NCBI GenBank assembly: GCA_030867875.1
Contig: JAOWCC010000003.1
Span: 1-64,000, forward strand
Reading direction: 5' to 3'
Origin: Actinernus sp. WN-2022
Lineage: Eukaryota > Cnidaria > Anthozoa > Actiniaria > Actinernidae
Length of the DNA stretch: 64,000 nucleotides
Part shown: piece by piece, positions 24,653 to 33,345 of the stretch
How the letters are laid out: each line of letters begins with the position of its first letter
Position numbering within the stretch: the stretch's first letter is position 1
Program-made: the position numbers and the translations under genes
Notes under the pieces: model-generated
What the model was told of the DNA's origin: nothing
Databases searched by the model: none
Seen by the model: only the letters and a program-made list of their open reading frames with translations

Positions 24653-24740
24653 TTGATAATCCTATTAGAGATATGATTACATATAGTTATATCGACATCG
24701 ATCGCTCTGCAACAGCCTTACACCTAGAAATCTAAATTTG

Positions 24741-24787
24741 GAGTATCTGTTAAAGCTATCCTAATATATAGTTGTATCGAAGGAAGA
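24741..24787 (+). promoter_or_regulatory. element-type promoter of the polymerase gene
   Basis: TGTTAAAG at 24748-24755 is followed by TAATATATAG and then the ATG at 24788. The whole block from GAGTATCTGTTA on resembles the one before the ankyrin gene at the other end. Confidence 0.6.
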
Positions 24788-27700
24788 ATGGTGAGACCAC
24801 GTAGTGAACCACTTCCACGTAGTCTAGCTCGAGAGGCAGGTGCCATTCTAGAGGAGAGAGATGGAATGCTCGAGGGAGTGGAGATAGGTCGCCGTACTAT
24901 CCGATGGCGCTTCTTCCAAGGTGTGGCAGGAGATTTGACCCCTAGGATCATGGAAAAGTTAGTTGCAAAGGTAAACACCAGCTTCTACCTACGATACAGC
25001 TACACCTATCGCATTCGCAATGTCAACGACGGACGCGTGATTCTATTCTCCAAGACTGTCCCAGGCTCTCCATGGGTGAACATCCTAGAAGATGCAGAAG
25101 AGTGGATCAATAGCAAGGAGACAGCTCGTTTGAATCCCGACAACATCAATCGACCAAATACCCAATGGGCCTTTGTGCGTTGGATCTACGTGGATGTCAA
25201 AGTTGTGATCGATCGTCAGCTTTTGTTGGGAACAGGTCCACTACCCCAATGGCTTCGCTATAAGAGAGGAATACTTGCCCTTGATCGATATGGCGACAAT
25301 CTATGTCTTTGGCGCTGCCTTGCCATGCATGAAGGAGCAAGAGTAGATAGGTGTTGCGTCAAAGCTCGAAAACTTGCCCAGGACTTCTATCGCCTGACAG
25401 CGCTCACACAAGACGTTCCCAGAACTTCCTTAGACCAGCTGGAGGAAGTCGAGTTGCACTTTGGAATCGGTATTCGGGTGTACGAACCTACGGAGGATGG
25501 CGCTTGGCATCTGATGCGACATGCAGCTCACTACAAGCGTACGATGACGATTGGGATATACGAAGGACATGCCTTCTACATCAAGAACATCGACAAGATA
25601 GGGAGTGTCTACGTATGCAACGATTGTAAGCAACGGTTCACGAAAGCCTCGAACCTTCAACGTCATGCAGATCGTTGCAGTCGTGGAGAAACAAAGATTG
25701 TTTGCCCTGGAAAAGTAATCACAGTACCTCAGTCGGCATACGAAAAAGCCTTCTGGCCAGAGAGCACAGCCAGCAAAGTCGCTTTATGCTGGTTGGAACG
25801 CGAAACCAAAAGGATTGGACAACACATTCATCATGCAGCTTGTGGGCATGGTGGAGAGCATTGGATAGAAGGAGCGCCGGTCGACGGCTACGAACCTATT
25901 TCGAAAACCATCTTTCAATTTCATGGATGCTATTTCCATGGCTGCCCGAAATGCTTCCCTAGGGAAAGGAGGCTCTATCTCAAGACCTACGAAAGAACGG
26001 CAAAGCTACAAGGAGCTGGTTATACAGTAGTGGAAGCTTGGGGCTGCTCCACAAAGAAGAAAAACAAACCGGTCCCCACACCAACACAAACTGTCTACCC
26101 ACACTTCATAGTTTACGATTTCGAAGCCTATCTCGACACGACAAAAGGAAGACAACCAACAGACCACCTGACCATCGAAAACGTCCATGTCCCAATATCA
26201 GTATCAATTGCCGACACGTACAATCGAAAGCCAACCCACATCTGTCGACGCAATCCAAAAGAACTCATCGAAGCCTTCGTCGAAGAACTCCAGCAAAGAG
26301 CAGAGACAATCCAAGAAGTCGTTGTGGAACAGTTCTGCCCCAAGACACCTGAATTCTCTTTTGACACCCTACCAAAGAAACAACAAGCTAAGATCGACGA
26401 ATGGATCAGCCAAGTTCCAGTAGTGGGATTCAACTCTGGCAGGTACGATCTTAATCTGATCAGGGAGCACTTCGTAGGAATCATTGCCGACACCTGTTCA
26501 AAGATTCTGGTAGCAAAGAAAGCCAATTCCACTATGTTCCTGTTGACCCCAGATTTCCGTTTCCTTGATGTGATCAACTACCTTGGACCGGGAACTTCTT
26601 ATGAACGTTGGGTCGCTGCCTATGGATGTGAATCGCAAAAGAGTTTCTTCCCATATGAGTGGTTCGATTCTCCAGACAAGTTGGATCACGTTGGATTACC
26701 AGATTATCAAGAGTGGGGTTCGAAGTTGAAAAGAGAACATCTACTATCTATGTCAGAGTTCGAAGACTGCAAGCGCACCTTTCTCGACAAAGGAATGGAA
26801 ACCTTTGCAGACTGGCTACGATACTACAACAACCTAGATGTAGTTCCATTCTTAGAGGCACTCGAAAAGATGCGAGATTTCTATCACGAGAAAGGAGTAG
26901 ACATGCTGAAAGATGCAGTGTCCATTCCAGGAGTCTCACTACAGTTCCTGCTTCGAGGTAGTGTAGAAAGGGGAGCTGAGATGTACGCTCCAAGTAAGGA
27001 AGCCTACCGCATGCTGAAAGACGCTGTCGTGGGAGGTCCAAGCATAGTGTTCACCAGACTCCACGAATCAGGAGTGACTAAGATTCGTAGTCATCAGGGA
27101 GGAACTAAGACTTGTCGTAAGATTCTTGGATACGATGCCAACGCCCTATATCTTTCTACCATGGAATTCGAAATGCCTTGTGGAAAAGAAAAGGTTGTGC
27201 ACTATGACGATCCAGGTCCAGCCACTGAAGGATTCGTTGAATGTCTACTTGGTGGAACGTGGTTTGGATATGCAGAAGTAGACATCGAGATACCAAAGAA
27301 ATTGTGGAAGGAATTTGAGGAGATGCCCCCTTTCTTCTACAACAAGAGAATCCCCAAAGAAGCAATCCCTCCAGAAATGTTGGCCTACCTCACAAAGACA
27401 GGTAGAAAGCTCAGCGAGGAAAAGAAGCTAGTTGGGAGTCTCTCTGGAAAGAAGTTGCTACTCTATGCTCCTCTTCTACTTTGGTATGTAGATCATGGCG
27501 CAGTGATCACTGCTGTCTACCGCACGATAGACTACGAACCCAAAGAAATCTTTGGATGGTTCGTGGACCAAGTCACTGAGGCACGTCGTATGGGAGATGA
27601 AGATAAAGGCGAGGCTTTGCTGGCAGATGTGTTCAAGCTACTAGGAAACAGCGCCTATGGAAAGTTGCTCGAAGACTTGGGACGCCAAACGAAGGTCACC

Positions 27701-28378
27701 TATACAAAAGATGAGAAGGTTGTGGACAAAGCATTGCGAAGTGTTTGGTTCGAAGACCTGGAAGAGATTGGTGATGCATATGAACTCGAGAGCCGAAAGG
27801 ACCAGATCCGAATCAAACGCCCTTTCCAAGTAGGTATCGCTGTGTACCAGCTCGCAAAGCTGCGTATGCTCGAGTTCTACTACGACTTCCTCGATAAGTA
27901 CATCGATCGCAAGGACTTCGAGTACATACAGATGGACACAGACAGTGCGTACATTGCCATCTCGGGAAATAGCCTCGATGAGGTTGTAAGACCGGAACTT
28001 CGAGAGGATTTCGAAGCCGAAAGGAAGGAATGGCTAACTTGGGACAAGTGGAGCAGTCGTACCCCAGGACTCTTCAAACTCGAATTCGAAGGACAGCGCG
28101 CCATTGCCCTATGCTCGAAAGCCTACTACGTCGATACGGGTGGCAGCAAGAAGTATTCCGCTAAAGGTATGTCTAGGCGTCACAATGACATTTCGTGGGA
28201 TCGATTCAAAGCAGCCCTCCAGGGTGATATCGACATGGCGGAAAACCGAGGCTTCCGACTATCGCCAGAAGGTATAGCAACCTACAAACAACGGAAGCTT
28301 GGGCTATCGGCTTACTACGACAAAAGACGTGTTCTTCCCGATGGAATCCACACCGAGCCAATAGAGTACGCTGTCTAG
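24788..28378 (+). CDS. polB: protein-primed-type family B DNA polymerase
   Basis: This 1196-residue protein should replicate the element from its termini. Near residues 274-297 lies a C2H2 zinc finger (C-N-D-C ... H-A-D-R-C). Around 375-392 is a Y-F-H-G-C-P-K-C segment resembling a Vsr-type endonuclease-like domain found in related polymerases. The 3'-5' exonuclease motifs follow: YDFEAYLD near 439, FNSGRYDLN near 547 and YNNLDV near 679. The polymerase motifs are DANALYLS (motif A, near 783), KLLGNSAYG (motif B, near 949) and DTDS (motif C, near 1050). All catalytic acidic residues are present. It lies alone on the plus strand at the left end. Its stop overlaps the integrase stop in a shared CTAG, so the two genes converge. 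The start follows the promoter box directly. Confidence 0.95.
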   Translation: MVRPRSEPLPRSLAREAGAILEERDGMLEGVEIGRRTIRWRFFQGVAGDLTPRIMEKLVAKVNTSFYLRYSYTYRIRNVNDGRVILFSKTVPGSPWVNILEDAEEWINSKETARLNPDNINRPNTQWAFVRWIYVDVKVVIDRQLLLGTGPLPQWLRYKRGILALDRYGDNLCLWRCLAMHEGARVDRCCVKARKLAQDFYRLTALTQDVPRTSLDQLEEVELHFGIGIRVYEPTEDGAWHLMRHAAHYKRTMTIGIYEGHAFYIKNIDKIGSVYVCNDCKQRFTKASNLQRHADRCSRGETKIVCPGKVITVPQSAYEKAFWPESTASKVALCWLERETKRIGQHIHHAACGHGGEHWIEGAPVDGYEPISKTIFQFHGCYFHGCPKCFPRERRLYLKTYERTAKLQGAGYTVVEAWGCSTKKKNKPVPTPTQTVYPHFIVYDFEAYLDTTKGRQPTDHLTIENVHVPISVSIADTYNRKPTHICRRNPKELIEAFVEELQQRAETIQEVVVEQFCPKTPEFSFDTLPKKQQAKIDEWISQVPVVGFNSGRYDLNLIREHFVGIIADTCSKILVAKKANSTMFLLTPDFRFLDVINYLGPGTSYERWVAAYGCESQKSFFPYEWFDSPDKLDHVGLPDYQEWGSKLKREHLLSMSEFEDCKRTFLDKGMETFADWLRYYNNLDVVPFLEALEKMRDFYHEKGVDMLKDAVSIPGVSLQFLLRGSVERGAEMYAPSKEAYRMLKDAVVGGPSIVFTRLHESGVTKIRSHQGGTKTCRKILGYDANALYLSTMEFEMPCGKEKVVHYDDPGPATEGFVECLLGGTWFGYAEVDIEIPKKLWKEFEEMPPFFYNKRIPKEAIPPEMLAYLTKTGRKLSEEKKLVGSLSGKKLLLYAPLLLWYVDHGAVITAVYRTIDYEPKEIFGWFVDQVTEARRMGDEDKGEALLADVFKLLGNSAYGKLLEDLGRQTKVTYTKDEKVVDKALRSVWFEDLEEIGDAYELESRKDQIRIKRPFQVGIAVYQLAKLRMLEFYYDFLDKYIDRKDFEYIQMDTDSAYIAISGNSLDEVVRPELREDFEAERKEWLTWDKWSSRTPGLFKLEFEGQRAIALCSKAYYVDTGGSKKYSAKGMSRRHNDISWDRFKAALQGDIDMAENRGFRLSPEGIATYKQRKLGLSAYYDKRRVLPDGIHTEPIEYAV

Positions 28379-29403
28379 CGCTTGGGTACAAACAGAATTC
28401 CTTTTGGTGGTAGTTCCGTATCCCTAGGAACGACTTGTAGCTCTTCACGAACGAATCCACGTTTGGGTGCATCCTTCTCCTTTGCAAGGTAGTAAAGCAC
28501 AGGCTGTCCCGAAGATACTACACTTCGCGAAATGGTGTATATCTGCAAACTCCACACAGGATCAGTAGCTCTACGTTTTTCACCTCCTTCCAATTCTCCT
28601 GGTGCGTAAAGATATCGAACTAGAACGTCGAATGGTAGACGCTCTTCTCTCAATCCAACGGTGCGCGAATACGTAGGAGTCTTCAGATCTACTTGTTGCG
28701 CCACTACAGAATTCGAAGGCTCTTTACCAGTCAACCGAGTCACCTCACTGTTCATGGCTTTGATAACCATTGGTAAACGAAGTACCCATTCTCTACTACG
28801 CTCATCTGATCCTTCCGAAGTAAGTACCATCTCTTGTGCATACTGATACCCAAACAATCTCTCGGCTAGAGTTCTATTTGCTCGTTCGACAAAACTTTGC
28901 GCTCTATGATTACCAGCCTCACCTCGTTGAACTTTCGTACCATGTAGTTCTAGAGTTTCAGACATACGTCCCATGAATTCTCTACCAGGATCTACTTGCA
29001 ACGTCTTTGGCCATTCTAGTGGACTACGTTTATAGATTCGTTCGAATGCCGCAGAAACTTCACCACTATCTTTAGATGCCAAAGGTTCGGCTTCTTTGTA
29101 TCGAGAAGCTACATCGATTACCACTAATGCATACTTATATAGTTTCCTTCCACGTCCAGGACGATCGTGTGGTAGAAATATCAAATCAGCTTGGTGGACT
29201 TCATTTGGTTTCGATACAGTCCAATGCGGTCGTGGAATGTGTTTTGGTGGTGGTAGATATATTTGCCACATAGATTGCTTTTCCAACCAACTCCTAGCCA
29301 CGTCTTCTGATGCTTTCGCTGCTACCGATAGCTTACCAATTGCAGAGTGACCTTTCCAATAGCCCATAGGACCATAGAAGATATTCGCAAGTTTAGAATC
29401 CAT
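28375..29403 (-). CDS. int: retroviral-type (rve) integrase
   Basis: With the start at ATGGAT (29403) the protein has 342 residues; a longer frame to 29484 would translate the A/T hairpin and is unlikely. The DDE triad is visible as D73 (QADLIFLP), D138 (QVDPGREF) and E173 (FVERANRTL), with the conserved V-I-D-V-A-S-R between. The C-terminal third (about 255-320) has the SH3/chromo-like pattern seen in Polinton integrases. I see no HHCC zinc domain at the N-terminus. The enzyme should join the AG...CT ends to host DNA and make the 5-6 bp duplication seen here. The frame is intact. Confidence 0.93.
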   Translation of the reverse strand: MDSKLANIFYGPMGYWKGHSAIGKLSVAAKASEDVARSWLEKQSMWQIYLPPPKHIPRPHWTVSKPNEVHQADLIFLPHDRPGRGRKLYKYALVVIDVASRYKEAEPLASKDSGEVSAAFERIYKRSPLEWPKTLQVDPGREFMGRMSETLELHGTKVQRGEAGNHRAQSFVERANRTLAERLFGYQYAQEMVLTSEGSDERSREWVLRLPMVIKAMNSEVTRLTGKEPSNSVVAQQVDLKTPTYSRTVGLREERLPFDVLVRYLYAPGELEGGEKRRATDPVWSLQIYTISRSVVSSGQPVLYYLAKEKDAPKRGFVREELQVVPRDTELPPKGILFVPKR

Positions 29404-29406
29404 CAT

Positions 29407-29435
29407 ACATCTATACGTCCCAACCTTCAACAGAT
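29407..29435 (-). promoter_or_regulatory. promoter box of the integrase gene
   Basis: On the minus strand TGTTGAAG is followed by GTTGGGACGTATAGATGTATG and the start codon. This is the same box type as before the other genes of the element. Confidence 0.55.
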
Positions 29436-29515
29436 AAAAAAAAAAAAGGAAGAATAAAGAAAGTCGTTGCGTGACCCTCTTCATTCTTCCTTTCTTTTTT
29501 TTTTTTTTTTTTTTT
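29436..29515. promoter_or_regulatory. A/T-flanked hairpin between transcription units
   Basis: An A-run, GGAAGAATAAAGA, a loop AAGTCGTTGCGTGACCC, TCTTCATTCTTCC and a T-run together form an imperfect palindrome of about 75 bp. A second copy at 38432-38501 has the loop in the opposite orientation. It separates the end of the membrane-protein cluster and its repeat from the integrase gene, so it could end or process transcripts as hairpins do in some giant viruses, or be a recombination site. Confidence 0.6.
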
Positions 29516-29917
29516 AGTAGTAACCTAGTAGTAACCTAGTAGTAACCTAGTAGTAACCTAGTAGTAGCTTAGTAGTAGCTTAGTAGTAGCTAGTAGTAGC
29601 TTAGGGGTAGCTTAGTAGTAGCTAGTAGTAGCTTAGGGGTAGCTTAGGGGTAGCTTAGTAGTAGCTTAGGGGTAGCTTAGTAGTAGCTTAGGGGTAGCTT
29701 AGGGGTAGCTTAGTAGTAGCTTAGGGGTAGCTTAGGGGGTAGCTAGTAGTAGCTTAGGGGTAGCTTAGTAGTAGCTTAGGGGTAGCTTAGGGGTAGCTTA
29801 GGGGGTAGCTAGTAGTAGCTTAGGGGTAGCTTAGTAGTAGCTTAGGGGTAGCTTAGGGGTAGCTTAGGGGTAGCTTAGTAGTAGCTTAGTAGTAGCTTAG
29901 TAGTAGCTTAGTAGTAG
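29516..29917. repeat. 11 bp tandem repeat inside the Polinton
   Basis: About 36 units of TAGTAGTAACC, TAGTAGTAGCT or TAGGGGTAGCT fill the gap between the hairpin and the stop of the 141-residue gene. The units are homogeneous and there are several higher-order repeats of TAGTAGTAGCTTAGGGGTAG. No coding function is apparent. Confidence 0.95.
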
Positions 29918-29920
29918 TAT

Positions 29921-30346
29921 CTATATCCATTTACTAATAGCGTATCCAACGCCTAGCATTCCACCACCAACGTAGAGCAACTCGCCAGTCTTCTGATTGT
30001 TTGAGGGTTTGTAGTAGTCAGATAAGCGGGGTTTTTTCATCTCTTTGAGCCGTTTTAGCTCTTTACGTAACTTATCGGATCGCACTAAGGCTTCGTTGGT
30101 ATCTCTTTGAGCGTTGAATGCGTCACGTTCAAGACCTTCCTGCTCTTGTGCATGGTCGTATCGTCTTTGACGTTCGATTCTATAGGCTTTCGTTTCGCTT
30201 GCTAGTTTTTCGATGGCCCTATTGTGTCTCTCTCGTTCTGCATTCATATCACCCTTTCCAATCATTCTAGCTAGTATGCCACCACCAGTAAATGCCGTTG
30301 CATTCAATATAGCCCCGAGGATGGCCATTCCAATTGCTGCCGCCAT
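29921..30346 (-). CDS. 141-residue membrane/coiled-coil protein, unknown function
   Basis: Residues 3-25 are hydrophobic and glycine/alanine-rich (IGMAILGAILNATAFTGGGI). Residues 33-100 are a highly charged helix of coiled-coil type (E-R-E-R-H-N-R-A, Q-E-Q-E-G-L-E-R). The C-terminus (about 121-141) has a second hydrophobic stretch, GELLYVGGGMLGVGYAISKW. The ATG overlaps the stop of the preceding small gene as TAATG, which suggests a shared transcript. Small membrane proteins of this kind accompany capsid genes in Polintons and may be virion membrane or vertex components, but I cannot assign a role. Confidence 0.75.
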   Translation of the reverse strand: MAAAIGMAILGAILNATAFTGGGILARMIGKGDMNAERERHNRAIEKLASETKAYRIERQRRYDHAQEQEGLERDAFNAQRDTNEALVRSDKLRKELKRLKEMKKPRLSDYYKPSNNQKTGELLYVGGGMLGVGYAISKWI

Positions 30347-30474
30347 TACGGTTTGGTCTTTTCTTTTTCTTTCTCAAGTTGTTTCTCAAGATATTGTTTC
30401 GCGTATAAGCTACCAACTATCACGGCAGTCCACTTTGCGTAATTCACTAGGGAAGAAGAAGGATCGCTAAGCAT
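30346..30474 (-). CDS. 42-residue membrane protein, unknown function
   Basis: Starting at the ATG at 30474, the frame has one hydrophobic segment (AKWTAVIVGSLYA) and a K/E-rich tail. It ends in TAA overlapping the next ATG. It is in frame with the 23-codon ORF just upstream (30502-30573), separated from it only by a TAG and 9 codons, so the two may be remnants of one gene broken by a point change. Confidence 0.5.
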   Translation of the reverse strand: MLSDPSSSLVNYAKWTAVIVGSLYAKQYLEKQLEKEKEKTKP

Positions 30475-30501
30475 AGATTCCTTGGTAGTCTTTTTTACGA
30501 T

Positions 30502-30573
30502 CTACCCAATACCAGCAGCGAGTCCAACGATTTTGACTGCATCGGTTGCCGTCTTCGTCAATTCCTTCTCCAT
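30502..30573 (-). CDS. 23-codon ORF, probably the 5' part of a broken small gene
   Basis: The ATG at 30573 is preceded by the element promoter box. The peptide MEKELTKTATDAVKIVGLAA continues for three residues and then stops at TAG. The frame beyond the TAG stays open into the 42-residue ORF. Either a tiny peptide is made, or this is a recent nonsense change, which would be the only lesion I see in the element. Confidence 0.4.
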   Translation of the reverse strand: MEKELTKTATDAVKIVGLAAGIG

Positions 30574-30610
30574 CTAGATATATACTACTATGATCTCGAG
30601 TCTTTAAGTG
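30574..30610 (-). promoter_or_regulatory. promoter box of the small-protein cluster
   Basis: CTTAAAG, then a TAGTATATATC stretch ending just before the ATG at 30573, on the minus strand. Confidence 0.5.
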
Positions 30611-30967
30611 TTACTCCATGTCTAGTGCCGTTGGCTTTGTCGGAGCTGCAGGTTGTGTCGTGCTAACGGCGGCAGCTCGCGTGTTGCCATCTACATACTT
30701 CTTGTACGCAAAGTACGTGCCAAACAATGTAGCGCCAGTACCGATGACTGCGAGTATAGTCAGGTTTTCGAACTGACCTTTCTCTACGTCAGTTTCTTTG
30801 GACGGTTCGTTTTCACGTTCTATCTCCCTCTTTTGAGCTTCTTTTGCACGGGCAGTGACCTTCTCCCAAGCTAATTTTCCTGCTGCAACGCGCTTTGGAT
30901 TTTTTCCTTTCTTAGTTGGTACAGTCGTTGGAGGATTCGCAGTTATCTGATCCGTCTGTCCTTCCAT
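30611..30967 (-). CDS. 118-residue single-pass membrane protein, unknown function
   Basis: I chose ATGGAAGG at 30967 because the promoter box lies directly upstream; an ATG at 31003 would read through that box. The protein has a basic N-terminal half (KKGKNPKR, then a charged helix), one membrane segment at about 68-88 (NLTILAVIGTGATLFGTYFA) and a proline/alanine/threonine-rich tail. It overlaps the end of the 182-residue gene by 56 bases in another frame. It may be a virion membrane protein; the function is unknown. Confidence 0.7.
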   Translation of the reverse strand: MEGQTDQITANPPTTVPTKKGKNPKRVAAGKLAWEKVTARAKEAQKREIERENEPSKETDVEKGQFENLTILAVIGTGATLFGTYFAYKKYVDGNTRAAAVSTTQPAAPTKPTALDME

Positions 30968-31460
30968 CTTGATTCGATATAGTAGGTATATGTGGAGGTT
31001 CAACAGTTGTTCCAGGAATGACTACGTGACCAGATATGTGGAATAGGACGCTAGCTAGAGCTACAAGGCGACCTGCTTTGAGTGATAGTAGGCCAGTCGC
31101 AGCACTGATTTCATTGCGGACTAGAGGGTATTCTTGTAGGTCCTTGATCAGTGCTTCTTGAGAATCTATTGGTACTAGGTAGGCAACTAGGCGGGTAGCT
31201 AGACGTGTCACGCCGTCGACTAAGCCTTTCGTTACTTGCTGAGCTAGGACGGCCTGATACCTCCTATACAACTTGTCTATTTCTTTCTCAGGAAGTCTAG
31301 AGATGTCTCCTAGGGAAAAGTTCTTACCTAAGTATTCTTTCGTTACGCCTGTTGCGGCTAATATCGAAAGTGATTCGCGATTGTCTGATGTGACGTCTAG
31401 GGCGGTTGGTGGTGGGCCTGTTACGTCCTTGCCGAATATCTCGAGTATATCTTTATTCAT
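30912..31460 (-). CDS. 182-residue protein in the capsid block, unknown function
   Basis: The ATG lies inside the last codons of the ATPase gene (8 base overlap), so the two are probably co-expressed. The protein is mixed alpha with a leucine/valine-rich centre (GLVDGVTRLATRLVAYLVPI) and a second hydrophobic region near 125-150, followed by a polar Asp/Ser/Asn tail. I do not recognise the family. Its position between the ATPase and a membrane protein suggests a structural or assembly role. Confidence 0.7.
   Translation of the reverse strand: MNKDILEIFGKDVTGPPPTALDVTSDNRESLSILAATGVTKEYLGKNFSLGDISRLPEKEIDKLYRRYQAVLAQQVTKGLVDGVTRLATRLVAYLVPIDSQEALIKDLQEYPLVRNEISAATGLLSLKAGRLVALASVLFHISGHVVIPGTTVEPPHIPTISNQDGRTDGSDNCESSNDCTN
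30968..31006 (-). promoter_or_regulatory. promoter box of the 118-residue gene
   Basis: TGTTGAAC followed by CTCCACATATACCTACTATATCGA and the ATG, lying within the 3' part of the upstream gene. Confidence 0.55.
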
Positions 31461-32076
31461 GATAATATGTTGTAGGTGCTGGGAGCTCTAACACCACCTC
31501 GAAAGGATGGCGGAGACAGAAGCACATGCGAGCGAACTTATGGGATCCAAGTATCGTTCGTAACTCTTTACATTCTTGTGAGCCTCCATAATCCTCAAAT
31601 ATCTTTTTACCATCTACGACCGATGCTGTATGAAATGCTACTACGATAGCTACGTTCTCGCGGAAGGGTTTACATATGCTCGTTAGTTGTTGGGACAGCA
31701 CCCAAATGGAAAGCCCTATGTGTCGTGCAGAAAAGGCTAAGTCCACTAGCTTTTCAGTTCGTTTCTTGACGTCCTTCGATGCGGCGCAATCATCGAGAAT
31801 CAATAGAGTATTGGTACCTGACCAAAATGTTGCACAAATACTCAAAGTAGCATCGATGGCATCTTGTGGTGGCGATATGACGAAGAAATGAGGATCTCGA
31901 TTTGCGAATCCACGATAAGTTTTGTTGTGGGCATACGTAGGACAAATCAGTACTATGTAATCGAACTTACCACGAAATGCTCCACGAAGTTGTTCTATGA
32001 GAAACGCAGTCTTCCCACAATTCGTCGGACCGACTATGAGTGCGTTGAACGGCACGTGCTCTACGAGAGAATCCAT
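31453..32076 (-). CDS. genome-packaging ATPase, FtsK/HerA (A32) type
   Basis: The 207-residue protein has a Walker A motif GPTNCGKT at 16-23, a Walker B LLILDDC at 91-97, and a WVLSQQ sensor-type segment at about 125-130. All are typical of the A32-like ATPases that pump DNA into capsids of Polintons, virophages and large DNA viruses. The start codon overlaps the stop of the major capsid gene (TGATG). The length is normal for Polintons and the frame is intact. Confidence 0.93.
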   Translation of the reverse strand: MDSLVEHVPFNALIVGPTNCGKTAFLIEQLRGAFRGKFDYIVLICPTYAHNKTYRGFANRDPHFFVISPPQDAIDATLSICATFWSGTNTLLILDDCAASKDVKKRTEKLVDLAFSARHIGLSIWVLSQQLTSICKPFRENVAIVVAFHTASVVDGKKIFEDYGGSQECKELRTILGSHKFARMCFCLRHPFEVVLELPAPTTYYHE

Positions 32077-33311
32077 CAGTATAATATACTCTGCAGAGAT
32101 CTGTTCAATATCGTGACCTGAGCATCCGCAAGGACATAGATGTGCATTTTCACATTTCCACTTCCCTTAGCAGTTCTATGTATGCGAATGTCGATGTCCT
32201 TTCCACTGCCGGTTTGTGCCAAGCCATCACCATGAACGGTGGAATCTTTTGCTGTGCGACAATCGATTAGGATAGCGAATCTATTTTCAAAGAACTTCTT
32301 TGGAGTCATGGAAGTATTGGGTGTACCAAACCAACCTCTTGCAGCCTCCCAGAAATCTAGGGGAAGCATGCCGCTTGGAAAGAGTCTGTTGGGAATCCCG
32401 TTGACATCTACTTCTACCTTCAAGATATCTGGATTCGAGAATGCTTCACTATCTCGCGTACCAATGGTAGGTGGATCTATGAATAGTAGAAGTAGTCCAG
32501 CAAAGGATCGTCGTGGAACATTAACGTTTTGAGATATCAAAGTATCGGACGTTTTAGCGATATCTACTGTCTTGAAGTGAACAGCGTAGTTGTATAGGAA
32601 TGCAGTACCTATTTCGTATTTGTGAAATGCATTACTAGCCAGCGTTTCGTTCCTGATTGCTTCGTATTCTAGTTGGATGTTGGTAAGTTGGTACGTACCT
32701 ATCTTCGTCGTATCCGATCCAATTACTACCTCGTTGGCAGGCGCTAGAGTCAACTCGAATGTAATGATACTTTCTAAGGCATGTGGATATAGAACTCCAT
32801 GTTGTGTCAGAATGTCAACATCTAATGGAATCCTATACTTTGAACCACATGCAGTTAGGAGCGCGTTGTCTGCAGCAGATGAAGTACTTGCGTCACCAGC
32901 TTTCGATCGTAGCTTATTCAAGTTCTCTGATTGAATGCCTTGTTGTATTCTAGACTCTCTCTCCTGCGTAGATAGGTATACATCGGAGTATGTTTGTAGG
33001 AGGTCTGGCCTGACAAGGTCTTCTACTGTTTCAGCTCCCATCCTACAGATTCTACGCATGACCAAACAGCGTCCAACGTTCGAAACGACTCTGTTATTCG
33101 CATGTCCACCAGATAGTATGATATCGCCCAATAGCGCTAAGCTACCAGGTACTAGTACTACATCTTCTGCTAGCTTTGGGACTTCTACGTATAGAGTCTC
33201 ACCTGGATTGGCAGACGATCGAGTGAAAGTCTTCCTATACAAGTCTCGCGGAGCCTTGAGTGCATGAGGCTCTCTTCGTACTTGTGTGGGATCCAACCTT
33301 GATGAGATCAT
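32076..33311 (-). CDS. probable major capsid protein (double jelly-roll)
   Basis: From the ATG at 33311 (M-I-S-S-R) the protein has 411 residues; the frame continues to 33347 only by reading through the promoter. It is beta-rich with many short hydrophobic strands and conserved-looking blocks such as VLVPGSLALLGDIILSGGHA, LTNIQLEYEAIRNETLA and RRSFAGLLLLFIDPP. This family is widespread in cnidarian and other invertebrate genomes next to Polinton genes. Its place directly before the packaging ATPase is the usual place of the major capsid gene. The fold cannot be proven by eye. It is shorter than many Polinton capsid proteins. Confidence 0.7.
   Translation of the reverse strand: MISSRLDPTQVRREPHALKAPRDLYRKTFTRSSANPGETLYVEVPKLAEDVVLVPGSLALLGDIILSGGHANNRVVSNVGRCLVMRRICRMGAETVEDLVRPDLLQTYSDVYLSTQERESRIQQGIQSENLNKLRSKAGDASTSSAADNALLTACGSKYRIPLDVDILTQHGVLYPHALESIITFELTLAPANEVVIGSDTTKIGTYQLTNIQLEYEAIRNETLASNAFHKYEIGTAFLYNYAVHFKTVDIAKTSDTLISQNVNVPRRSFAGLLLLFIDPPTIGTRDSEAFSNPDILKVEVDVNGIPNRLFPSGMLPLDFWEAARGWFGTPNTSMTPKKFFENRFAILIDCRTAKDSTVHGDGLAQTGSGKDIDIRIHRTAKGSGNVKMHIYVLADAQVTILNRSLQSILY
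32077..32110 (-). promoter_or_regulatory. promoter box of the ATPase gene
   Basis: ATTGAACA, then GATCTCTGCAGAGTATATTA with TACTG before the ATG, lying in the 3' end of the capsid gene. Confidence 0.5.
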
Positions 33312-33345
33312 GTTGAATATAACTATATATATAATTATGTTTAAC
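33312..33345. promoter_or_regulatory. bidirectional palindromic promoter, capsid and 365-residue genes
   Basis: Only 34 bases separate two divergent ATGs. They read GTTGAATATAACTATATATA and then TAATTATGTTTAAC, a near palindrome with a central TATA stretch and a GTTRAA box at each end. Confidence 0.7.

Noticed and set aside
28375..29484. Longer integrase with an extra N-terminus from 29484
   Set aside because: The extra residues are translated from the A/T hairpin and promoter (runs of F and L). The promoter box directly precedes 29403.
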